NCBI GenBank assembly: GCA_028687415.1
Contig: JAQUAC010000055.1
Span: 1 to 10,865 of the forward strand
Reading direction: 5' to 3'
Length of the DNA: 10,865 nucleotides
From: Acidocella sp.
Lineage (GTDB): Bacteria; Pseudomonadota; Alphaproteobacteria; Acetobacterales; Acetobacteraceae
Made by a program: the position numbers and the translations under genes. This document shows positions 6,331 through 10,865 of this stretch, in pieces (the first letter of the stretch is position 1; the number at the start of each line of letters is the position of its first letter). A model generated the notes under the pieces. That model was not told the origin of the DNA. It did no database searches and was given only the letters and a program-made list of their open reading frames with translations.

Positions 6331-7284
6331 ATGACTCAGATGGCACTCAATATTTTTGCCGCGCTGGCGGACCCGACGCGGCTGCGCATCCTCGCCTTGC
6401 TGCGGGAGATGGAATTATCGGTAGGGGAGCTGGCGCAGGTGCTGGGGCAGAGCCAGCCGCGCGTCTCCCGGCATATCAAGATTCTGGTGGATGCCGGGAT
6501 CGCGCAGCGCCGCCGGGAGGGGAGCTGGATGTTTCTGGGGCTTGGCGAGGCCGGGCTGGTGACGCCGCTGCTTGCCGCGATTGATGCGTGGGACGCGCAA
6601 GGGGGCGAGGACCATTGGGCGATCGCGGACGCGGCGCGGCTGGTGGCGGTGCGGGCGGACAGGGCGCGCGCGGCGGAGGAATATTTCAACGCGCATGCGG
6701 CGGAGTGGGACGCCATACGCTCGCTGCACGTGGCTGAGGTTGAGGTGGAGGCGGCGATCCGCGCCGTACTCGGGGCGGACGGGATTGGCAGGCTGGTTGA
6801 TATCGGCACCGGCACGGGGCGGATGATTGAGCTGTTCGGGGCGGGGGCGGAGTCCGTTATCGGGGTGGACCGCAGCCCGGAGATGCTGCGGCTGGCGCGG
6901 GCCAAGCTGGCGCTGGCCGGGTTGCAGCACGCGGATTTGCGCCAGGGCGATATGTACGCGCTGCCGCTGGCCAGCGGTTCGGCGGATACCGTGATTATTC
7001 ATCAGGTGCTGCACTACGCGCAGCAGCCGGATGCGGCGATTGCCGAGGCGGCGCGGTTGCTGGCGCCCGGCGGGAGGTTGCTGGTCGTCGATTTCGGGCC
7101 GCATGAGATGGAAGATTTGCGAAGCCGCCACGCCCATGCCCGGCTGGGATTTGCCGATGAACAGATTGAAGGCTGGTTTGCGGCGGCGGGGCTGCGGAGT
7201 GAACCGCCGAGGCAGCTCGCGGGGGGTGAGCTGACAGTGAAACTATGGCTGGGGCGCAAGCCCGAGAAGGGGACGGAACTGTGA
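6331..7284 (+). CDS. ArsR-type regulator fused to SAM-dependent methyltransferase (SahR-like)
   Basis: A 317-residue two-domain protein. Residues 5-85 form an ArsR winged helix: NIFAALADPTRLRILALL (7-24), then the recognition region VGELAQVLGQSQPRVSRHIKI and the wing (RRREGSWMFLGL). The ELCVCDL metal box of ArsR/SmtB proteins reads ELSVGEL here, so the classical cysteine metal site is absent. Residues about 110-310 form a class I methyltransferase: motif I VDIGTGTGR (156-164), acidic D180 in GVDRSPEM, motif III-like LPLASGSAD, and APGGRLLVVDF (245-255). Its place between metE and metF suggests it senses SAH or SAM and controls the methionine cycle, as SahR does; the fused domain may be the sensor rather than an active enzyme. 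The ATG at 6331 gives the family-like N-terminus but has no Shine-Dalgarno sequence; a TTG at 6280 is an in-frame alternative. Its stop overlaps the metF start. Confidence 0.88.
   Translation: MTQMALNIFAALADPTRLRILALLREMELSVGELAQVLGQSQPRVSRHIKILVDAGIAQRRREGSWMFLGLGEAGLVTPLLAAIDAWDAQGGEDHWAIADAARLVAVRADRARAAEEYFNAHAAEWDAIRSLHVAEVEVEAAIRAVLGADGIGRLVDIGTGTGRMIELFGAGAESVIGVDRSPEMLRLARAKLALAGLQHADLRQGDMYALPLASGSADTVIIHQVLHYAQQPDAAIAEAARLLAPGGRLLVVDFGPHEMEDLRSRHAHARLGFADEQIEGWFAAAGLRSEPPRQLAGGELTVKLWLGRKPEKGTEL
7267..7273 (+). promoter_or_regulatory. Ribosome binding site deciding the metF start
   Basis: AAGGGGA lies 7 bases before the GTG at 7281-7283, inside the end of the regulator gene. It favours this GTG over an in-frame ATG at 7245. 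Confidence 0.65.
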
Positions 7285-8168
7285 ACGATTTTTTCGTGGA
7301 TATTGCTGACGATGTTGGGGTTTCGTTCGAATTCTTCCCGCCCAAGACTGAGAAAATGGAGCATGGTCTGTGGGAGACGGTGCAGGCGCTGGCGCCGCTT
7401 GGTCCGCGTTTTGTCTCCGTGACCTATGGCGCGGACGGTTCCACCCGCGACCGCACCCATGCCACGGTCGCGCGCATCGCGCGGGAGACGGCGATACCGG
7501 CGGCGGCGCATCTCACCTGCGTGGGGGCGGACAAAGACGAGATTTGCGACATCGCGCGTGGGTATTGGGCGGCGGGGGTGCGGCATATCGTGGCGCTGCG
7601 CGGGGACCCGCCAGCGGGGGCGGGGCGGTTCACGCCGCATCCGGGCGGGTTTGAGAACGCGGCGGCGCTGGTGCGGGGGCTTAAGGGCGTGGCGCCGTTT
7701 GAGATTTCGGTGGCGGCTTATCCGGAATGCCATCCGGAATCGGTGAGCCCGGTAGCGGACCTCGATAATCTCAAGGCTAAGATCGATGCCGGGGCGGACC
7801 GTGCGATTTCACAATTCTTCTTTGAGCCAGAGACGTTCCTGCGCTTCCGTGACCGCGCGGCGGCGGCGGGGATTGGAGTTGAGATCGTGCCGGGCATTCT
7901 GCCGGTCTCTAATGTCGCGCAGGTGAAGAAATTCGCCGCCATGTGCGGGGCGGAAATTCCGCCCTGGATGGACCGGGTGACGGAAGGGCTGGACGACAAC
8001 CCGGAGACACGCCAGCTCGTGGCCGCCACCATGGCCGCCGGGCTATGCCGGAAGCTCCATGGTGACGGGGTGCGCAACTTCCATTTTTATACGCTCAACC
8101 GCGCCGCGTTGAGTGCCGCCATTTGCCACATGCTGGGAAAACGGCCGGTGGCGTTACGAGGCGCGTAG
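7281..8168 (+). CDS. metF: 5,10-methylenetetrahydrofolate reductase
   Basis: A 295-residue flavoprotein, the normal bacterial length, that reduces 5,10-methylene-THF to 5-methyl-THF, the methyl donor for methionine synthesis. Visible motifs: SFEFFPPKT (15-23) with the catalytic-type glutamate, FVSVTYGADGSTRDRTH (44-60), AHLTC (76-80), ALRGDPP (105-111), AYPECHPES (146-154), AISQFFFE (175-182), PGILPVSN (204-211) and FHFYTLNR (267-274). The GTG start overlaps the preceding TGA as GTGA (7281-7284), so translation is coupled to the regulator; the neighbours therefore form one operon. An ATG at 7245 in frame would add 12 residues overlapping the upstream gene and has no family support. The 3' end overlaps the convergent desaturase by 15 bases. 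The assignment is firm. Confidence 0.96.
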   Translation: MNDFFVDIADDVGVSFEFFPPKTEKMEHGLWETVQALAPLGPRFVSVTYGADGSTRDRTHATVARIARETAIPAAAHLTCVGADKDEICDIARGYWAAGVRHIVALRGDPPAGAGRFTPHPGGFENAAALVRGLKGVAPFEISVAAYPECHPESVSPVADLDNLKAKIDAGADRAISQFFFEPETFLRFRDRAAAAGIGVEIVPGILPVSNVAQVKKFAAMCGAEIPPWMDRVTEGLDDNPETRQLVAATMAAGLCRKLHGDGVRNFHFYTLNRAALSAAICHMLGKRPVALRGA

Positions 8169-9221
8169 TGCCCGGAACGAGATAAGGCTGTGGCGGTCTT
8201 CATCCCACAATGCGAGGCGGGCGCATTTCAGGCTGCTCCACAGTGTCAGGCGTGGGGCGGCTTGCAGGGCGGGGTTCGCCTCGTGGCACTCACGCAGCCG
8301 GTAGTTCGGGATTTTGCTGGAGAGATGATGGATGTGGTGAAAGCCGATATTGGCGGTCATCCAGTGCATGAAACGCGGCAGGTCGTAGAACGAGGAACCA
8401 TGCAGCGCCGCCGTGTAGAAATCCCAGCGGGCGCGGTGTTCCCAGTACACGTTCGGGAACTGGTGCTGGACATAGAACAGCCAGACGCCAAGAGCCGCCG
8501 CCAGCATGGTGACCGGCAGCCAGCCGAGCAGTAGCGTGACCGGCCCCAGAGTAAGGGCAAGCGTGACCAGCACAGCGGCTAGCGCCGCGTTGGTGCCGAG
8601 CACGCTCAGCCAGTCCCGCCAGCGGCGGCGGGGATTGCCGGGCGGGATGCGGTTGGTGATGAAGAACAGCCAGACCGGGCCGAAGCCGAACAGCACCAGC
8701 GGGTGCCGGTACAGCCGGTAGCCGAGCCGCCGCCATTTCGGCAGGGCCAGATATTCCTGCCGTGTCAGCGTGGTGACATCACCGATGCCGCGGCGGTCCA
8801 GATTGCCGACATTGGCGTGATGGGTCGCGTGGTCGCCGCGCCAGGAGAGATAGGGCGTGAGGGTCAGCACGCCCAGCACGGCGCCGAGCAGGTTATTCGC
8901 CCGCTGCGAGGCGAAAAAGGAGCCATGCCCGCAATCATGCTGGAACATGAACAGCCGGACGAGCAGGAAGCCGCCGACCGGGAACAGCGCCATGCCGGCC
9001 AGGATGCCGTAATGCAAGGCGATGAGCATAGCTGCCATGACCGCCAGAAAGGCGAGGCCGGTGGTGGAGATCTGGAGTGAGGCCCGCCAAGTGCTGGGCT
9101 TCAGATAAGGCGCAACCATCGCGCGCCAAGCGGCGCCCTTGGGCTCGAACTGGAGCAGGGTCCCGTTGGGACGGTGGGGCGGGGTGTTGAGCGGATACGG
9201 TTTTGAGAGCAGTTCAGACAT
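8154..9221 (-). CDS. Membrane fatty acid desaturase (DesA-like)
   Basis: A 355-residue integral membrane di-iron enzyme with the three histidine boxes of acyl-lipid desaturases: HDCGH at 95-99, HATHH at 131-135 and HHIHH at 295-299. Hydrophobic segments lie around 52-92 (two spans), 111-123, 174-190 and 208-250. Such enzymes use oxygen and an electron donor to insert double bonds into membrane fatty acyl chains. The fold and boxes resemble delta-12-type DesA, but regiospecificity cannot be read from the motifs. The start MSELLSKPYPL (ATG at 9219-9221) lies 20 bases after the stop of the YdjM-like gene; a longer frame up to 9692 is only the antisense-frame overlap with that gene. The upstream GGCGGGA is a weak ribosome binding site, so coupling to the upstream gene is plausible. 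There is no link to methionine metabolism. Confidence 0.92.
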   Translation of the reverse strand: MSELLSKPYPLNTPPHRPNGTLLQFEPKGAAWRAMVAPYLKPSTWRASLQISTTGLAFLAVMAAMLIALHYGILAGMALFPVGGFLLVRLFMFQHDCGHGSFFASQRANNLLGAVLGVLTLTPYLSWRGDHATHHANVGNLDRRGIGDVTTLTRQEYLALPKWRRLGYRLYRHPLVLFGFGPVWLFFITNRIPPGNPRRRWRDWLSVLGTNAALAAVLVTLALTLGPVTLLLGWLPVTMLAAALGVWLFYVQHQFPNVYWEHRARWDFYTAALHGSSFYDLPRFMHWMTANIGFHHIHHLSSKIPNYRLRECHEANPALQAAPRLTLWSSLKCARLALWDEDRHSLISFRALRAS

Positions 9222-9241
9222 TCCCGCCAGTCTTACACCAT

Positions 9242-9730
9242 TCAGGGGCGCGCGGCCATCGCGATATGTGGGAGCATCCGCCAGGCGGTCCAGCACACCA
9301 AAGCGAGGATGATGACCGGCTCCATGGCGGAGCCGGTGCGGCACAGGGGCAGGCTCCAGGTTTTTCGCAATGGCCATGCCAGAGGCAGGCCGCGCGGCGT
9401 GAGCATGTCCGCCGCCAGATGCGACGCATAGCCGACCGCCAGAGCGCAGACCACGCCGTGGCGGTACCCCGCATGCATGAGCAGCGCCACCAGCGCGGCC
9501 ACGGCGAGGGCCGAATGGGTCACGCCGCGATGGCCGAGGGTGGCGGCGACCATGGTCGAGACCGGGCGTGCGCGCCGGCCGATCCAGGATTGCGGGTGGT
9601 CGATATCCGGCAGCAGCGACCCGGCTACGGCCAAGCCGAGATAGGCCGGGCTGGTGGGGGGAAGATGTAGGAAGGGGGCGGCGGCGACCCACGCCGTGAG
9701 GCCGACGACGACATGGGATTTAGCCATCAT
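9242..9730 (-). CDS. YdjM/DUF457-family membrane-bound putative metal-dependent hydrolase
   Basis: A 162-residue protein of the LexA-regulated YdjM-like inner membrane family. Conserved polar residues sit in hydrophobic helices: H6 in AKSHVVVGL, GSLLPDIDHP at 38-46 (D42, D44, H45), HRGVTHS at 68-73, and HLAADMLTPRG at 104-114. These are predicted metal ligands; the substrate is unknown for the family, although a phospholipase-like fold has been suggested for relatives. It has about four membrane segments. The start is ATG at 9728-9730 or the adjacent ATG at 9725-9727; neither has a good Shine-Dalgarno. It is followed at 20 bases by the desaturase gene on the same strand, so the pair is likely co-transcribed. 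The gene is complete and in frame. Confidence 0.87.
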   Translation of the reverse strand: MMAKSHVVVGLTAWVAAAPFLHLPPTSPAYLGLAVAGSLLPDIDHPQSWIGRRARPVSTMVAATLGHRGVTHSALAVAALVALLMHAGYRHGVVCALAVGYASHLAADMLTPRGLPLAWPLRKTWSLPLCRTGSAMEPVIILALVCWTAWRMLPHIAMAARP

Positions 9731-9914
9731 GCCGCCGGGCTACACGCGTCGCGCTGGCAGGGCAAGGTAAGGCGGGCAAAACAAAGCGTTAATTTAATTG
9801 TGCTGCGCGAGGTTGTTAGAGATGTAGCTACGGACCCGGTGGGCTTGGCGCGGACAAGCTGAAAATCATTTTGTTGTTAGTCTTCTGCATTGCGGGCGCT
9901 CTGCTCTGCCGCTG
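9731..9914. other. Spacer upstream of the YdjM-like gene, no intact gene seen
   Basis: This stretch should contain the minus-strand promoter of the YdjM-desaturase pair. An AT-rich patch at 9784-9800 includes TTAATTTAA, but I cannot fit a -35/-10 pair. On the plus strand, 9859-9909 encodes a signal-peptide-like hydrophobic run (LKIILLLVFCIAGALL) without a proper start codon; it could be the wrecked N-terminus of the pseudogene that follows. Confidence 0.3.
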
Positions 9915-10078
9915 CATTTCACGCTGCATGAAGCCACGGGCGCATCCATCGTCTTGAAGGTGTATGATAATCCGCTGAGCGTGCTGAGCAAAGATTCGCG
10001 CTGTTCGGCCAGGGGGCCGGCCTGCTGGGTATTCCCGGCGACTCGGCCCCGCCGCCGCGGGGCTTCAACCCGTATGCC
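9915..10078 (+). pseudogene. Decayed fragment of a choloylglycine hydrolase / penicillin acylase-family gene
   Basis: Two adjoining plus-strand stretches in different frames read like consecutive parts of linear amide C-N hydrolases (Ntn hydrolases, bile salt hydrolase/penicillin V acylase family). Bases 9918-9998 give FTLHEATGASIVLK followed by VYDNPLSVLSKDS, matching the family pattern HDATGKSIVIEY...VHDNPxGVLTNSP with the intervening residues lost. Bases 10001-10078 give LFGQGAGLLGIPGDSAPPPR, matching the family's FGxGSGLLGLPGDxTPPSRF. The catalytic Cys region, most of the body and the C-terminus are missing, and the frame shifts near 10000. It ends where the opposite-strand small secreted protein gene ends. 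The match comes from memory of family motifs, not an alignment. Confidence 0.6.
10046..10063. repeat. GC hairpin downstream of the small secreted protein gene
   Basis: GCCCCGC (10046-10052) and GCGGGGC (10057-10063) form a perfect 7-base stem with a 4-base loop, 15 bases beyond the minus-strand stop codon at 10079-10081. No T run follows on the minus strand. It may help end that transcript, although it also lies within the pseudogene remnant. Confidence 0.35.
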
Positions 10079-10342
10079 TTAATCGTCGTCGCGCTCGTCA
10101 TCGTCATCATGGTCGCGATGGTGACGGTGCCAGCCTCTCTGCGCCTCGTAATAGCCCTGAGGCGCGTAGGCTGGTTGCGGGGCGTAATAATAGGCCGGTG
10201 GTGGCTGGTAATAGGCCGGGGCGCTGAAGCCAAAGAAGAAGCTGGGGCCGTGCCAGTCATCGTCATCCGCCTTGGCGGCGTGGCTGCTCCCTAGCATGAA
10301 GGCCGCCAGCAGGGTTGTACCGAGCAGAGACTTGAAAACCAT
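10079..10342 (-). CDS. Small secreted Tyr/Pro-rich protein with acidic tail, function unknown
   Basis: An 87-residue protein not recognised by family. Residues 1-24 form a classic signal peptide (MVFKSLLGTTLLAAFMLG then SSHAAKA, cleavage before DDDD). The mature part has DDDDWHGPSFFFGFSAP, then a low-complexity Tyr/Pro/Ala block with PAYYQPPPAYYYAPQPAYAP, and a tail of His, Arg and Asp (RHHRDHDDDDERDDD). It is probably periplasmic or outer-surface; the charged ends could bind cations, which is inference. The start at 10342 is chosen because AAGGAGG at 10349-10355 lies 6 bases upstream; the ATG at 10348 abuts that site with no spacing but cannot be excluded, since AGGA sits 8 bases before it. 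It is monocistronic, diverging from the membrane sensor gene. Signal peptide and ribosome binding site together make it a real gene. Confidence 0.75.
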   Translation of the reverse strand: MVFKSLLGTTLLAAFMLGSSHAAKADDDDWHGPSFFFGFSAPAYYQPPPAYYYAPQPAYAPQGYYEAQRGWHRHHRDHDDDDERDDD

Positions 10343-10348
10343 GTTCAT

Positions 10349-10355
10349 CCTCCTT
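10349..10355 (-). promoter_or_regulatory. Strong ribosome binding site of the small secreted protein gene
   Basis: AAGGAGG on the minus strand. It touches the first ATG (10346-10348) and lies 6 bases from the second (10340-10342), so it favours the second ATG. Confidence 0.7.
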
Positions 10356-10397
10356 GTCCTGCGCGGGTGGGTGGTAATTCTGCCGCCCCGAGAACGA

Positions 10398-10410
10398 CGC
10401 TTTTAAAGCG
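10398..10410. repeat. 13-bp palindrome upstream of the small secreted protein gene
   Basis: CGCTTT-T-AAAGCG is a perfect inverted repeat, 55 bases upstream of the gene's start and within the 200-base divergent spacer. It is a candidate operator or part of a promoter; no regulator can be named. The same spacer holds a 6-base repeat pair ACAGTT (10469-10474) and AACTGT, which may be chance. Confidence 0.35.
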
Positions 10411-10546
10411 GAGGAATAAGACGAAATTGCGCGCTCCAGGCAGCAGAACCATGGCGCGTGTGTTGATGTGACAGTTTTATGAAGCACACGAACTGTTAAG
10501 GTTTGCGGCTTTAGAGACGCCCTGATTTTGGGAGTCGTGAGCGAAG

Positions 10547-10865
10547 ATGCACTGGTTTGATAATCTTTCAATCCGCCGCAAGCTGCTTCTGGTATTCTTG
10601 CTAATTCTTGCGGTGTCGTCTGGGCTTGGTCTTTTCTCCGCCTGGCATGTCGTCCGGCTTGGGGCGGATACCGGTGCGATCGAAAAAAATGTCGGTGAGT
10701 TGCAGACGCTCTCGATCATCGCCAAGGATGGTGAGCAAATGGCCAATCTTTCGGCGCTGGTCGCGGCCTCACTGACGCCGGAGCAGACACGATCCCTTAC
10801 CCGCCAGGAAAACGCCGTGCGCGCGGATGAGGCACAGCAATGGGCGGTGTACGCCCAGAGCTTGA
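10547..10865 (+). CDS. Membrane sensor, probably methyl-accepting chemotaxis protein (3' end beyond window)
   Basis: The first 106 residues of a protein that runs off the window. MHWFDNLSIRRKLLLVF starts a cytoplasmic basic stub followed by a transmembrane helix (about 12-34, LLLVFLLILAVSSGLGLF). A predominantly helical, charged extracytoplasmic segment follows (ELQTLSIIAKDGEQMANLSALVA and on). The S-I-R-x-K-L-L-L-V-F opening and helical periplasmic domain are typical of chemotaxis receptors with a four-helix-bundle sensor; a sensor histidine kinase or diguanylate cyclase with the same front end remains possible because the signalling domain is not in view. ATG at 10547 is the first start after an in-frame TGA at 10538-10540. 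The ribosome binding site is weak (GGGAG about 13 bases upstream). No flagellar sigma-28 promoter is evident. Confidence 0.72.
   Translation, partial: MHWFDNLSIRRKLLLVFLLILAVSSGLGLFSAWHVVRLGADTGAIEKNVGELQTLSIIAKDGEQMANLSALVAASLTPEQTRSLTRQENAVRADEAQQWAVYAQSL

Noticed and set aside
8154..9692. 512-residue version of the desaturase
   Set aside because: The N-terminal 157 residues run through the YdjM-like gene in another frame, are low complexity and Arg/Pro-rich; the family start is at 9221.
9919..10266. Minus-strand frame of 115 residues
   Set aside because: Thr/Arg/Pro-rich shadow overlapping the small secreted protein gene in another frame, without a ribosome binding site.
10263..10571. 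Minus-strand frame across the divergent spacer
   Set aside because: It overlaps both flanking genes and has no start signal; the signal peptide frame starting at 10342/10348 is the real one.
1..10865. Search for mobile elements, CRISPR arrays, tRNA genes, toxin-antitoxin or phage-defence genes
   Set aside because: No direct-repeat array, cloverleaf, transposase, integrase or defence-type domain could be seen on either strand; the window is core metabolism.

Overview
The window looks like a piece of chromosome from a GC-rich alphaproteobacterium. Rhodospirillales/Acetobacteraceae is my best guess, based on protein flavour, GC-rich third codon positions and GGGGGCGCTG-type intergenic hairpins; the sequence alone does not prove it. 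Most genes are housekeeping or core metabolic. There is no transposase, integrase, CRISPR array, tRNA or rRNA that I can see.

Layout: (1) the 3' end of tryptophanyl-tRNA synthetase (+), then a hairpin-rich spacer facing the end of acetyl-CoA synthetase acs (-). (2) A visibly AT-richer, structured spacer of about 350 bases leads into a cold-shock protein gene (+) closed by a strong intrinsic terminator. (3) A GFA-family zinc protein and the B12-independent methionine synthase metE lie in tandem on the minus strand. (4) The divergent region 5961-6330 holds a complete cobalamin riboswitch on the minus strand (leader of metE) and, next to it, an AT-rich 22-bp imperfect palindrome just upstream of a plus-strand gene. 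That gene encodes an ArsR-type DNA-binding domain fused to a SAM-dependent methyltransferase domain (SahR-like) and is translationally coupled by a GTGA overlap to metF. (5) metF converges on, and overlaps by 15 bases, a fatty acid desaturase (-), which is preceded by a YdjM/DUF457 membrane protein gene (-). (6) The spacer 9731-10078 contains what reads as a decayed, frameshifted remnant of a choloylglycine hydrolase/penicillin acylase-family gene. (7) A small secreted Tyr/Pro/Asp-rich protein (-) and the start of a membrane sensor, probably a chemotaxis receptor (+), complete the window.

Functional theme: metF makes 5-methyl-tetrahydrofolate and metE uses it (polyglutamylated) to methylate homocysteine. 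The fused regulator sits between them and probably reads the methylation state of the cell (SAH/SAM), while the riboswitch shuts metE when B12 is available and a B12-dependent MetH, presumably elsewhere, can take over. The 370-base divergent region therefore appears to integrate two metabolite signals. This is the most interesting system in the window; its parts belong to known families, but the arrangement, the operator and the start site of the regulator deserve a closer look.
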